A stretch of 62,753 bases of DNA from Clostridia bacterium (GCA_017541305.1 JAFXZJ010000004.1:1-62753), one strand, 5' to 3'. Positions 7,965 to 16,567 are shown, counted from the stretch's first letter. Translations and numbers: made by a program. Notes: a model not told the origin generated them from the sequence alone.

Positions 7965-10900
7965 CTATAAGCGCACCGCTTCGTTCACCGAGAGCAGATA
8001 CACCCAGCTTTCCTTCACGGGGGTACCGGTAAGCTTTTCAAGCGCAAGGGAGTAAAGCTCAAGCTGGCGGCGGTAGCGCTCGGCAACGCTGCGCGGGGTG
8101 TGAGCCTTATCCACGCGCGTGGTCTTGTGGTCGATCAGCACCCATGCGCCGTCCTCCATAAAGCAGCAGTCTATCACGCCCTGCAGCATTATGGCCGCTT
8201 CGGAGGCCGAATCGGTAAGTGCGCGGGCCGGCATGCGCAGATTGAATTCGCGCTCCCTGAGCACCCTTGGGGAGGCGATAAGCCTGCGTCCCAGATCGGA
8301 GGCGAAGAAATCGACTATCGACGTGATGCTGACGGCCCCGGCCTCACGCCCGGTGAAAACGCCCGCCGCGGTCAGCGCCGAAAGCTCGCGCCCGGCGCTC
8401 TCCTTGGTGTGCGGAGCGATGGGTATCAGCTGCAGCAGCCGGTGAGTGAGCGTGCCTACCTCGGCGGGGGTGAATTCGCGCTCGGCCTCCATAAAGCGCG
8501 GGCGCAGGGATACCTCGGGTATCCGCACGGTCAGCCCCGTGACCGAAAGCTTGGATGGAAGCTTTGCTTCCTCGGAATAAGGATAGGCCGATTCAAAGCG
8601 CGAAGCAGCGTAACCGGGGTCGATAAAGGCGGCGTCCTGCAGCCACGCGGCAAATTCATCCTCGCTCATGCCTATGCGCGCGGCGCCCGCGGCGTCGGTT
8701 CCGATGATATTCAGCGGCATTTCGCCCGACGGCAGGCGCAGGGGGATATCCGCGCCCTGCGGGAAATAAGCGCCAAGCATCCAGTCGGCATAGCTCGACG
8801 CGTTCATCACGCGCACGCCGTCCATGGGACGCGCAAAGCGCGCGGCAAAGCGCGGGGCGTTTCGCTTAACGCCCACCATGATCAGCTTTTCACGCGCGCG
8901 GGTCTGCGCCACGTACAGCATGCGCATCTCCTCGGAGTTCTGGCGGCGAAGCTCGCGGAAGGCGATGGCCCTTTGCAGCAGGGATTTTTCGCCGCGGTCG
9001 CCCGAAACGGAGCACAGGCCGATCCCCAGACGCGAATCGAATATGCCCACGGCGGAATTGGAACTGCGGTTGAAGCCCTTTGTGATATCGCCAAGTATCA
9101 CCACGGGGAATTCAAGGCCCTTGCTGTGATGTATCGTCATAAGGCGCACCGCGTCGATATTGGGCGAAACGGACGCGCCGGCGGGAGCGGAATCGCGCGA
9201 ATCGTCGAGAAAGCGTATGAAGCCCGAAAGCGTGGCCTTGCCCGTGTTCGCATAGCGCAAGGCGATATCGCAGAGCGAAGCCAGGTTGCGGGCGCGCGCC
9301 TCGCCTCCGAACAGCGCGGAAACCCGTGCCATAAGGCCCGTTTCGTCAAGCACCGCGCCCATAAGCTCGGTAAGCCCGTAAAGGCGCAGCTTTTCGCGCC
9401 ACGAGGATATGACGCCGAGCATTCGCCCGGCCTTCACGCTCCACGATGGCGCGCTTCGGTCGGCGGCGGCGGCAAGCACGCGGTCAAGCACGTCTTCGCC
9501 CTCGTAATCGGCCTTGATATGTATCAGCTCGTCGTCGGTGAAGCCGAAAACGCTCGAACGCATCACGGCAAGCAGGGGGATATCCTGCCTGCGGTTGTCG
9601 ATCACGCGAAGCAGATCGATAAACAGCCGCACCTCCAGCGCGTCGAAGAAGCCGGGGCCGCTGTCGCACACGCAGGGGATGCCCGCGTCGGCAAGCGTGC
9701 GCAGCCATTCGGAGGCGACGGGGGCAACCGACCGCAAAAGCACCGTGAAATCCGAGAAGCGGTATCTGCGCGGCACGCCGTTTTCATAAAGCTGTTCGCC
9801 CGACATTATCTCAAGTATCCGCCGCGCGGCGAATGCGGCCTGTAGGGCGGCATTGGTCTGATCCTCGTCGTCATCCTCGTCATCGTCGTCATAGGGGAAG
9901 CGCCTTTTGTCGGGCGGCTCGGGGTCTATAAGCGTCAGCTCCACCGTGCCCCTTGGCGCACCCTCCACGGCGGCAAAGCCCGAAACGAGCGAGGCGTTGT
10001 CGGAATAATCTATCTCGCCCACCGAGCCGCCGCGCATCAGCTTTGAAAACAGCGCGTTCGCCGCCTCGAGTATAATGGGGCGGCTTCGGAAATTGGCGTT
10101 AAGGTCGATGCGGAACCTTCCGTCCTCGCCCTTATAGGTGTTGTATTTTTCAAGGAATATCGCGGGCTCGGCCTGGCGGAAGCGGTAAATGGACTGCTTG
10201 ACGTCGCCCACCATGAAGCGGTTGGAGCTTGAAACGGCGGAAAGTATCGCTTCCTGCGCGGGGTTGATATCCTGATATTCGTCCACGAAAACGGCCTTGA
10301 AGCGCCTGCGGTATTCGTCCGCTATGCGCTCGTTTCGCAGTATGCGAAGCGTCAGCTGCTCCATATCGTTAAAGTCGATCAGCCCCTCCTCCTGCTTGAA
10401 CGCGGCAAAGCGTTCGGTAAAGCGCCCCACAAGCGCGCGCAGCGTGATTATGGGCGGCGCGAGCAGGCGTGAGAATCCCTCCTCCTCGGCAAGGGTATGC
10501 GCAAAGCGCTTTTTAAGGTCGCCGTGATATTTTTTAAGCCTTTCGCGGTATTCCTTGACCTCGGCCTTTTCGCCCTCGTCCGTGCCGGAATTCCAGGTAA
10601 GGCGCGAGAACGTGTGCGAGCCTATCGAGGCGACCCATTTGTCGTGATCGCGGCCCAGCATCAGGCCCAGCATAAAGCTCATATCGTCGTCGAGCGCCGA
10701 TGCGATCCTGGGATGATCGGAGGCGGGGCCCTCCCTCAGGCCCTTTGCCGCGTCCATGAACACCTGCAGCTCGCCCGTCACCCGGTCCATCAGCTCGTCA
10801 TCCGACGCCGCGGCGGCCGCGGCAAAGCCGGTAGTGTATTTTTCCGCCGCCCCGTCAAGCCAGGCCTCGGGATCGGGCTGCGCCTGGGCAAAACGATAAA

Positions 10901-11441
10901 GCGAGCGCATCAGCTCCTCAAGCCGCCTGTCACTGCCAACGGCGTTAAGCAGCGCGTTGAAGCCGGGATCCTTATGCTTTTCGTTTTCGGCATACTGCTC
11001 CTCAAGCACCTCGTCCAGGGCCTTTTTTGCAAGCAGCTCGCTTTCAAGCTCCTCCGCCACGCGGAACGCGGGATCGAGCCCCACCTCGTGATAATTGCGG
11101 TGGAGCACGTTGGTGCAAAAGCTGTGTATCGTGGATATGTTCGCGCTCTCGCAGGCGGCCGCGGCGCGGCGCAGCAAGGCGGCCCTTTCGGGATCGCCGG
11201 AATCGAGCACTTCGTCGGACAGGGCGGATAAGCGCTTGCCTATCCTCTCCTTCATTTCGGCGGCGGCGGCGCGGGTGAAGGTCACCACAAGCAGCTCGTC
11301 AACGCCCATGCCGCCGGCTATGAGCCGCGCTATGCGCTCGGTCAAAACTGCGGTCTTGCCCGCTCCCGCCGCGGCGGAAACGAGCAGGTCGCCCTGCTTT
11401 TGTATGGCTTCAAGCTGTTTTTCGGTCCAGACGCGGCTCAT
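7965..11441 (-). CDS. addA: AddA helicase-nuclease subunit
   Basis: 1158 residues, the ATP-dependent helicase/nuclease subunit of the AddAB double-strand-break resection enzyme. Visible parts: Q-motif WTEKQLEAI and Walker A SAAAGAGKT (22-30), the UvrD-type FVDEYQDINPAQ Walker B region, FRSRP and QTRAREKL helicase motifs, and a C-terminal RecB-type nuclease with GVIDCCF...WVLIDHKTTR containing the Asp/Asp/Lys catalytic set. Length is normal for AddA. Odd: no addB is next to it; upstream is the divergent lspA and downstream a convergent lipoprotein operon, so the partner must lie elsewhere or be missing. Confidence 0.95.
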   Translation of the reverse strand: MSRVWTEKQLEAIQKQGDLLVSAAAGAGKTAVLTERIARLIAGGMGVDELLVVTFTRAAAAEMKERIGKRLSALSDEVLDSGDPERAALLRRAAAACESANISTIHSFCTNVLHRNYHEVGLDPAFRVAEELESELLAKKALDEVLEEQYAENEKHKDPGFNALLNAVGSDRRLEELMRSLYRFAQAQPDPEAWLDGAAEKYTTGFAAAAAASDDELMDRVTGELQVFMDAAKGLREGPASDHPRIASALDDDMSFMLGLMLGRDHDKWVASIGSHTFSRLTWNSGTDEGEKAEVKEYRERLKKYHGDLKKRFAHTLAEEEGFSRLLAPPIITLRALVGRFTERFAAFKQEEGLIDFNDMEQLTLRILRNERIADEYRRRFKAVFVDEYQDINPAQEAILSAVSSSNRFMVGDVKQSIYRFRQAEPAIFLEKYNTYKGEDGRFRIDLNANFRSRPIILEAANALFSKLMRGGSVGEIDYSDNASLVSGFAAVEGAPRGTVELTLIDPEPPDKRRFPYDDDDEDDDEDQTNAALQAAFAARRILEIMSGEQLYENGVPRRYRFSDFTVLLRSVAPVASEWLRTLADAGIPCVCDSGPGFFDALEVRLFIDLLRVIDNRRQDIPLLAVMRSSVFGFTDDELIHIKADYEGEDVLDRVLAAAADRSAPSWSVKAGRMLGVISSWREKLRLYGLTELMGAVLDETGLMARVSALFGGEARARNLASLCDIALRYANTGKATLSGFIRFLDDSRDSAPAGASVSPNIDAVRLMTIHHSKGLEFPVVILGDITKGFNRSSNSAVGIFDSRLGIGLCSVSGDRGEKSLLQRAIAFRELRRQNSEEMRMLYVAQTRAREKLIMVGVKRNAPRFAARFARPMDGVRVMNASSYADWMLGAYFPQGADIPLRLPSGEMPLNIIGTDAAGAARIGMSEDEFAAWLQDAAFIDPGYAASRFESAYPYSEEAKLPSKLSVTGLTVRIPEVSLRPRFMEAEREFTPAEVGTLTHRLLQLIPIAPHTKESAGRELSALTAAGVFTGREAGAVSITSIVDFFASDLGRRLIASPRVLREREFNLRMPARALTDSASEAAIMLQGVIDCCFMEDGAWVLIDHKTTRVDKAHTPRSVAERYRRQLELYSLALEKLTGTPVKESWVYLLSVNEAVRL

Positions 11442-11480
11442 TCGATCACCTCGCTAAGCTTTAAATCACTTCATACTTAT

Positions 11481-11509
11481 ATTTTATCACGCGCGGCACT
11501 TGCAAGCAA
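11481..11509 (-). promoter_or_regulatory. Promoter of addA
   Basis: Minus strand TTGCTT (11504-11509), 17-bp spacer, TAAAAT (11481-11486). Its -35 overlaps the -35 of the divergent lspA promoter. Confidence 0.65.
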
Positions 11510-11529
11510 TACGCGGTTCGTGATAGAAT
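11500..11529 (+). promoter_or_regulatory. Promoter of lspA
   Basis: TTGCAA (11500-11505), 18-bp spacer, TAGAAT (11524-11529). Confidence 0.65.
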
Positions 11530-11562
11530 AAGCGTCAGGAACAAAAAAAGGAGCAAAACGCT

Positions 11563-12072
11563 ATGCTTATTGTCTGTATAATTATCGCGGTGTTCGCCGC
11601 GGCGGCGGATCAGGTCACAAAGGCGCTTATATTCGGGCACGACGGGGCGTTCATACCCGGCCTCATTCGCTTTGAGTCCGTCGAAAACAGGGGCATGGTC
11701 TGGGGCCTTGGCAACGGCATGAACGGCTTTACGATCGCGATAAGCGTGTTCACCGTGTTCGTCATAGCCATTCTTATATTCGTTATGATCAAATACCGCG
11801 CCCACATGACAAAGCTTATCGGCATATGCCTTGCCGCGATAATTGGCGGCGCGATAGGCAACCTGATCGACCGGTTTGCTTTGGGCTTCGTGCGCGATTT
11901 CATCTGCACCGAATTCATAAGCTTCCCCGTTTTCAACGTGGCGGATTGCTTTGTGACCTGCGGCGCGATACTGCTGGGAGTGCTGCTGATATTCACCAAG
12001 TCGGGGCACCGCTTCGTATCCGCCGTTTTCCCCGATGAAAAAAAGAAAAATGCACCGTCGGAGGTGGAATGA
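11563..12072 (+). CDS. lspA: Lipoprotein signal peptidase II
   Basis: Membrane aspartyl peptidase that removes signal peptides from prolipoproteins; the window encodes many of its likely substrates. The 169-residue protein has four hydrophobic segments and the family motifs [15 protein letters not shown] (first catalytic-region block) and VRDFI...FNVAD with the second catalytic Asp. RBS AAAAAGGAG precedes the ATG. Its stop abuts the TTG start of rluD without a gap, so the two are translated from one mRNA, the usual lspA-rluD pairing in Firmicutes. Confidence 0.94.
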   Translation: MLIVCIIIAVFAAAADQVTKALIFGHDGAFIPGLIRFESVENRGMVWGLGNGMNGFTIAISVFTVFVIAILIFVMIKYRAHMTKLIGICLAAIIGGAIGNLIDRFALGFVRDFICTEFISFPVFNVADCFVTCGAILLGVLLIFTKSGHRFVSAVFPDEKKKNAPSEVE

Positions 12073-13008
12073 TTGCCTGACTGGATCGACTCTGTTGAGC
12101 TTAGCGTGGACGCGCAGCACGCCGGGCAGCGCCTTGACGTGTTCGCTTCCGCATGCGCCGGCCTTTCGCGAAACGCCGTGCAAAGGCTTATCGCATCGGG
12201 CGACGTGCTTTTAAACGGGCGCGAGGCCGCCGCAAAGACCAGGCTGCGCCGGGGCGATTCCGTTTCCGTGACCCCGCCTCCGCCCGCCGTGACGGACATT
12301 GTGCCGCAGGATATCCCCATCGATATCGTCTATCAGGACGAGGATATCGCCGTGATAAACAAGCCCAAGGGCATGGTGGTGCATCCCGCCGCGGGGAACC
12401 CCGACGGCACGCTCGTCAACGCGATAATGTTCCATATAAGGGATCTGTCGGGCGTCGGCGGCGAGGTGCGTCCCGGAATCGTGCACCGCATAGACCGCAT
12501 GACGAGCGGCCTGCTCGTTATCGCCAAGAACGACGAGGCGCATAATTTCCTGTCCGACCAGCTAAAGACGCATTCCGTTTCGCGCATTTATTACGCGCTT
12601 GTGGACGGCAACATTCGCGAGGATGAGGGAACGGTCGACGCGCCCATCGCGCGCAGCCGCAGCGACCGCAAGCGCATGGCGGTGGATCCCGAGGGCCGCA
12701 GGGCCGTCACGCATTGGCGCGTGCTCGAGCGCTTTGGCGACGTGACTTATTTAAGGCTCGAGCTGGAAACCGGCCGCACGCATCAGATAAGGGTGCATAT
12801 GGCGCATATCAAGCACCCCATAGTGGGCGACGACGTTTACGGCAGGGGAAAGAACAAGCTTGGCATAGAGGGCCAGGCGCTCCATGCGGGCGAGCTTAGG
12901 CTGATCCATCCGCGCACGGGCCGGGAGATGCGCTTTTGCGCCCCGCTTCCGGAGGAGTTTGAAAACGCGCTCGAAAAGCTGAGAAAAAACGCAATGCCGC
13001 GTTATTGA
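12073..13008 (+). CDS. rluD: RluD-family 23S rRNA pseudouridine synthase
   Basis: Converts uridines in 23S rRNA (helix 69 in characterised members) to pseudouridine. 311 residues: N-terminal S4 RNA-binding domain (about 14-75) and a catalytic domain with the block HRIDRMTSGLLVIAKND containing the nucleophilic Asp. Later blocks GRTHQIRVHMAHIKHPIVGDD and LHAGELRLIHP are intact. TTG start at 12073 is favoured because GGAGGTGG lies 6-13 bases upstream inside lspA. The exact RluD/RluC specificity cannot be told from sequence alone. Confidence 0.9.
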   Translation: MPDWIDSVELSVDAQHAGQRLDVFASACAGLSRNAVQRLIASGDVLLNGREAAAKTRLRRGDSVSVTPPPPAVTDIVPQDIPIDIVYQDEDIAVINKPKGMVVHPAAGNPDGTLVNAIMFHIRDLSGVGGEVRPGIVHRIDRMTSGLLVIAKNDEAHNFLSDQLKTHSVSRIYYALVDGNIREDEGTVDAPIARSRSDRKRMAVDPEGRRAVTHWRVLERFGDVTYLRLELETGRTHQIRVHMAHIKHPIVGDDVYGRGKNKLGIEGQALHAGELRLIHPRTGREMRFCAPLPEEFENALEKLRKNAMPRY

Positions 13009-13020
13009 AAGGAATAAAAA

Positions 13021-13311
13021 ATGATCATTGGTTATTTTGCTAAAATACGGCCGGTCGACAACGGCTTTGTGATCACTTTCCCCGACGTGCCGGGGTGCTT
13101 CACCTGCGCCTTCACGCGTGACGAGATCGAGCCCCTGGCCCGCGAGGTGCTTAGCTTTGCGTTCCACGGACACGTGCCGGAGGATCTTCCCGCGGCTTCC
13201 GCCTGTGACGCGCTCGAGCTTGAGGAGGGGCAGGAGGCGCTTTTCGTCGAGGCCGAGATGGCGCTTGAAAACGGAAGGCTCAGGAGCCTGATCGACAACG
13301 GACTGCTGTGA
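13021..13311 (+). CDS. HicB-like antitoxin-fold protein without HicA
   Basis: 96 residues. The start (YFAKIRPVDNGFVITFPDVPGCFTCAFTRDE) is the typical HicB beta-alpha-beta half, with the PDVPGC turn and the following helix; the C-terminal part is acidic and lacks a clear ribbon-helix-helix or HTH. No HicA toxin ORF was seen on either side. RBS GAAAGGAA precedes the ATG and the gene follows rluD by 12 bases, so it is probably the last gene of the lspA operon. It may be a domesticated stand-alone HicB-fold protein. Confidence 0.75.
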   Translation: MIIGYFAKIRPVDNGFVITFPDVPGCFTCAFTRDEIEPLAREVLSFAFHGHVPEDLPAASACDALELEEGQEALFVEAEMALENGRLRSLIDNGLL

Positions 13312-13384
13312 GAACTTCCAAGATCGGGCTTTCAGCTCCGCTGTAAAAAAGAATTTATATGCCGCCATGGGCCGAAATTTTCAC

Positions 13385-13483
13385 TTATCCACAGTTTCCA
13401 CATGGTTTTCCACAGAAAAACTGCTTGCGTCAAGCCAAAAAAACGAGTTTTCCACAATTATCGACACGGGCGGCTGTTGATAA
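13385..13483. other. Cluster of DnaA-box-like sites
   Basis: Within 100 bp of non-coding DNA: a perfect TTATCCACA (13385-13393), TTTTCCACA at 13406-13414 and 13448-13456, the weaker GTTTCCACA at 13394-13402, and TTATCAACA on the minus strand (13475-13483). No dnaA, dnaN or rpmH is near, so this may be a titration or accessory site rather than the origin. The rest of the gap 13312-13721 holds a terminator and the operator region described separately. Confidence 0.6.
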
Positions 13484-13546
13484 CAAAGCAAACGGGAATC
13501 CGCGGGGAACGGGTTTTATGCGTATATGATGCTTAAAAGAAGCGCG

Positions 13547-13587
13547 GGCCGGGGATGAAAATCAGCCCCGGTTCCGTTTTTTTACGT
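13547..13587 (+). terminator. Terminator with no close upstream gene
   Basis: CCGGGG-AT-GAAA-ATCAG-CCCCGG hairpin followed after TTCCG by seven T. The nearest plus-strand gene ends 235 bases upstream, so it either ends the lspA operon far downstream or closes an unannotated small RNA. Confidence 0.75.
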
Positions 13588-13624
13588 GCGGAAGCGCCTT
13601 TATTTTTTGGGAAAATCCAAAATG

Positions 13625-13689
13625 CAACCGCCGGTTGTCAAATTGCAAACCCAAATTGCTTGTGCAACCGCGGGTTCATGGTGTATGAT
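13625..13689 (+). promoter_or_regulatory. Promoter and paired palindromes of the XRE-GGGDI gene
   Basis: CAACCG-C-CGGTTG (13625-13637) is a perfect dyad, and a related AACC-GCG-GGTT dyad lies at 13666-13675, inside the spacer of a weak promoter TTGTGC (13660-13665) / TATGAT (13684-13689). The arrangement suggests autorepression by the downstream HTH protein (inference). Confidence 0.55.
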
Positions 13690-13721
13690 CGGGTCAGCAA
13701 AACAGAAAGGAAACTGTGAAC

Positions 13722-14903
13722 ATGAACATCGAAACCGCAAACAGACTCATTGAATTGAGAAAGCGCAAGGGACTCTCGCAGGAGGAGCTTGCGAACGCGC
13801 TTGGGATCTCACGCCAGGCCGTGAGCAAATGGGAGCGCGCGGAAGCCGGCCCCGACGTGGACAACGCGATACTTTTGAGCCGCCTTTACAACATCTCCCT
13901 TGACGAGCTTTTCGGCAACAAGCCCGAATATGAGCGCGCCCTCGAGCGCATGGAGCTTGCGGAGGACGAGCCGGGGGAGGAGCTTTCCGCGGACGATCCT
14001 TCGGAGGAGCCCGACGAGGCCGCGTCCTTTGCAGAGAGCGTCGGGGAGAACGCCTTTACGGGCGTCAGGCGCCTGGTGATATTCGCCCGCGCCGACGTGG
14101 AGCTTACCGCGTCCGGCGGCGACAAATGCTTCGTTACCATAAGCGGCCCCAAGGCGGAGTGCGATAAATGCCGCATATTCTGCGAGGACGACGCGCTGCA
14201 CATCGAGACCGAGGAGAAGCAGAGGCATATCTTCTTCGGCGGCAGGAAAGGGCTGCATATCTCAGTCGATCTGCCCTATGGCATGAAGTCCGTAGAGGGC
14301 ACGCTGATAGGCGGCGATATCGTGATAAACGGCGTTGAATCGGAGCTGATGAACATTAAAACGGGCGGCGGCGATATCGAAGCCAAGGAGCTTTTCGCCG
14401 GCGAGATAGGGCTTTCGACAGGCGGCGGCGATATAGACATAAGGAACGTGAACGCCAAGCGCGCCGAGCTGACCACGGGCGGCGGCGAGATCGAGGGCGC
14501 GGGGATCGACTGCGCAGGCGCGTTCAGCGCGACGACGGGCGGCGGCGATATCGAGGTCTCCGGCAGGGCAAAGTGCGTCGCGGCCAAGTCCGGCGGCGGC
14601 GACATAACGCTCGGTTTCTGCGCGGAGGGATTCGAGGTCAAGTCCGGCGGCGGCGATATCAAGATAACGGCGGAAGGCACGAAGAGCATCTCGGCAAAGA
14701 CGGGCGGCGGCGACATAAGGACCGTCCTTCGCGGCAGCCAAGGGATATCCGCCGACCTTGCCTCGATGGGCGGCGCGAGCAGACTGAGCGTTGCGGGCAC
14801 GAGGATCGCCTCCGGCAGAAAGATCGAGATGACCGTGGGCGATGGCTCCACAAGGCTCGAGATGCGCTCGGGCGGCGGCGATATCACCGTCGAGGCGGAG
14901 TAA
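13722..14903 (+). CDS. XRE regulator fused to GGGDI beta-repeat (DUF4097-like) domain
   Basis: 393 residues. Residues 1-62 are a clear XRE helix-turn-helix (LRKRKGLSQEELANALGISRQAVSKWE). An acidic linker follows (70-105), then a long beta-strand domain with at least eight GGG(D/E)I turns; six follow each other every 18-20 residues, from about 208 to 330, with one more at the C-terminus. This matches the adhesin-like/DUF4097 solenoid usually found on membrane or exported proteins. There is no membrane segment. ATG 13722 is preferred to GTG 13716 for RBS spacing. Likely autoregulated through the upstream dyads; ligand unknown. Confidence 0.85.
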   Translation: MNIETANRLIELRKRKGLSQEELANALGISRQAVSKWERAEAGPDVDNAILLSRLYNISLDELFGNKPEYERALERMELAEDEPGEELSADDPSEEPDEAASFAESVGENAFTGVRRLVIFARADVELTASGGDKCFVTISGPKAECDKCRIFCEDDALHIETEEKQRHIFFGGRKGLHISVDLPYGMKSVEGTLIGGDIVINGVESELMNIKTGGGDIEAKELFAGEIGLSTGGGDIDIRNVNAKRAELTTGGGEIEGAGIDCAGAFSATTGGGDIEVSGRAKCVAAKSGGGDITLGFCAEGFEVKSGGGDIKITAEGTKSISAKTGGGDIRTVLRGSQGISADLASMGGASRLSVAGTRIASGRKIEMTVGDGSTRLEMRSGGGDITVEAE

Positions 14904-14929
14904 GACCAAGCAAATATCTTCCCATAAAC

Positions 14930-14975
14930 GGCGGCGCGCATCGGTTTTTTCGGTGCGCGCCGCCTCTTTACTCCT
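14930..14975 (+). terminator. Terminator of the XRE-GGGDI gene
   Basis: 11-bp perfect stem GGCGGCGCGCA/TGCGCGCCGCC with a T-rich loop, followed by TCTTTACTCCTTC, a weak T tract. Confidence 0.65.
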
Positions 14976-15004
14976 TCAAAAATCAAATATTTTCTCTCCC
15001 GCTA

Positions 15005-15033
15005 TTGAAACCCTGTGTTGAATTTGTTATAAT
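15005..15033 (+). promoter_or_regulatory. Promoter of the SGNH-DUF4358-DHHW operon
   Basis: TTGAAA, 17-bp spacer, TATAAT. Confidence 0.85.
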
Positions 15034-15091
15034 AAACTATTGTGGGAGTTTTCGGAAGCCCGCGAATACACATTACAAAAAGGACGAAGCT

Positions 15092-16033
15092 ATGAAAAAG
15101 CTGATAAGCATAATGCTTGCCGTGCTCTTCCTGCTCACGCTCTGCGCGTGCGGCGGCGAGGAGCATGAGAATCCCGTGGTCGATATCCAGACCCCGCAGC
15201 CCGGGGGAAACACGGTGATAGAGCCCGTTCCCACCGACGTGCCCGATTTCACCGCCGAGCCCACCGAGCAGCTGACCGAGGCGCCCACCGAAGCGCCCAC
15301 CCAGGCGCCCACCGAGCAGGCGACGGAGCCCGTTGTGACCGATAACACGGCCACCCCCGCGCCCGGCGTGACCGACGCGCCCGCACAGACGACCGCGCCC
15401 GCGCAGACGACCGCGCCCGCGCAGACGACCGCGCCCACCCATTCGAGCGGCACGGAGCCCGATCAGTCGGTGTTTGACGACGCGGTGTTCATAGGCAACT
15501 CCATTTTCGAGGGCCTCTATCGCTTTGGCATAATCACTCACGGCAGGTTCTATACCAAGGTCGGCCTCAACGTCAACACCGTTATGACCGATCACGCCGA
15601 CGGCAGCTCGGTGCCCATAATCGACGAGCTGAAAAAGGGCGACTGCGGCAAGGTGATAATACTTCTCGGCACCAACGAGCTGGGCTGGCCCAGCTATCCG
15701 ACCTTTATCCAAAGGTATTCGAATCTGCTTGACGCCGTGTGGGAGCGCCAGCCCAACGCCAGGATATATATCTGCGGGCTGCCCCCCGTCACAAAGAAGA
15801 CGGACGACAAGAACAGCAACGGCATCAACAACGCCAACATCCGCAGGATGAACGGCATGCTCGAGGAGCTTGCGGGCACCCGCGGCGCAAGCTATATCGA
15901 CCTGCCCGCCGAGCTTTACGACAGCAACAACTGCCTGCCCGCCGAGGCCTCGAGCGACGGCATCCATCTCAATCTCAAGTATGACCGCATCTGGGCGGAT
16001 CATATAACACTTAAGGTAATGGGCGTCATCTGA
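15092..16033 (+). CDS. SGNH/GDSL-type lipoprotein hydrolase with Thr/Pro linker
   Basis: 313 residues: lipoprotein signal (MLAVLFLLTLCAC), a ~100-residue low-complexity linker of APTEAPTQ and APAQTT units, and an SGNH hydrolase domain (about 128-313). Block I reads FIGNSIFEG (Ser in GNS in place of GDS), block III LLGTNELG, and block V SDGIHLN with the catalytic Asp/His pair. Such extracellular esterases act on acyl groups of cell-surface glycans in related systems. ATG 15092 starts the signal peptide and has AAAAAGGA upstream. First gene of a three-gene operon with a DUF4358 lipoprotein and a DHHW protein. Confidence 0.88.
   Translation: MKKLISIMLAVLFLLTLCACGGEEHENPVVDIQTPQPGGNTVIEPVPTDVPDFTAEPTEQLTEAPTEAPTQAPTEQATEPVVTDNTATPAPGVTDAPAQTTAPAQTTAPAQTTAPTHSSGTEPDQSVFDDAVFIGNSIFEGLYRFGIITHGRFYTKVGLNVNTVMTDHADGSSVPIIDELKKGDCGKVIILLGTNELGWPSYPTFIQRYSNLLDAVWERQPNARIYICGLPPVTKKTDDKNSNGINNANIRRMNGMLEELAGTRGASYIDLPAELYDSNNCLPAEASSDGIHLNLKYDRIWADHITLKVMGVI
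15377..15430 (+). repeat. Three tandem 18-bp repeats in the linker of the SGNH lipoprotein
   Basis: Unit GCGCCCGC(A/G)CAGACGACC repeated exactly three times, encoding APAQTT each time. Slippage-prone; linker length probably varies between strains. Confidence 0.9.
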
Positions 16034-16053
16034 CGCATCAAACAGGAGGAATT

Positions 16054-16566
16054 ATGAAGAATTTACTTAAAGCCGCCGTCTGCGCCGTGCTCGTGTGCGC
16101 AATGGCGTTTGCCCTTGCCGCCTGCGGCGGCAACGAGCCCGCTCCCGCCGAGACCAAGGATTATGACGTTATCGACATAGCCAAGTCCGTCTCCGAGAAC
16201 GTCAGCTTCGAGGATGAGTATCTCACCGCCGTTGCGGATATCGCCTTTGAGCTTAACCGCGACGAGATCGCGCTCGATTCCGTTGCCGAGGAAAACGGCG
16301 CCAAGCAGGCCGCCGTTTACGTTTCCGGCGCCTATCCCGAAATGATCTTTGCAATCAAGGCCGTTGACGCCAACGCCGCCGATCAGGTCATGAAGGCGAT
16401 CGAGAAGATACTCGATAATTACGAGAAGAACTACACCAATTACGGCCCCGAGCAGGTCTCCAAGATCACCTCCGCCGTCAAGGTCATAAAGGGGCAGTAC
16501 GTGTTCGTGATCGTTTCCAATGACAACGCCGCCGCTCAGACCTATCTGAACGGTCTCCTCGGCTGA
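16054..16566 (+). CDS. DUF4358 lipoprotein
   Basis: 170 residues. Lipoprotein signal ending in ALAAC (Cys24), then a single ~140-residue domain. The pattern DVIDIAKSVSENVSFEDEYL and the C-terminal GPEQVSKITSAVKVIKGQYVFVIVSND (a proposed small alpha/beta fold) is that of DUF4358, a family nearly always linked to DHHW and SGNH genes in Clostridia. RBS AGGAGG 6 bases upstream. Two bases separate its stop from the next TTG start. Probable accessory subunit of an envelope glycan-modifying system; no enzyme motif is visible. Confidence 0.85.
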   Translation: MKNLLKAAVCAVLVCAMAFALAACGGNEPAPAETKDYDVIDIAKSVSENVSFEDEYLTAVADIAFELNRDEIALDSVAEENGAKQAAVYVSGAYPEMIFAIKAVDANAADQVMKAIEKILDNYEKNYTNYGPEQVSKITSAVKVIKGQYVFVIVSNDNAAAQTYLNGLLG

Positions 16567-16567
16567 T

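Noticed and set aside
8100-9845. 581-codon open frame on the plus strand
   Set aside because: It is exactly antisense to addA, which has all helicase and nuclease motifs; the frame is Arg/Ala/His-rich without any domain and reflects GC-rich third positions.
13385-13483. Calling the DnaA-box cluster the chromosomal origin
   Set aside because: No dnaA, dnaN, rpmH or AT-rich unwinding repeats are adjacent; a claim of origin needs skew data.
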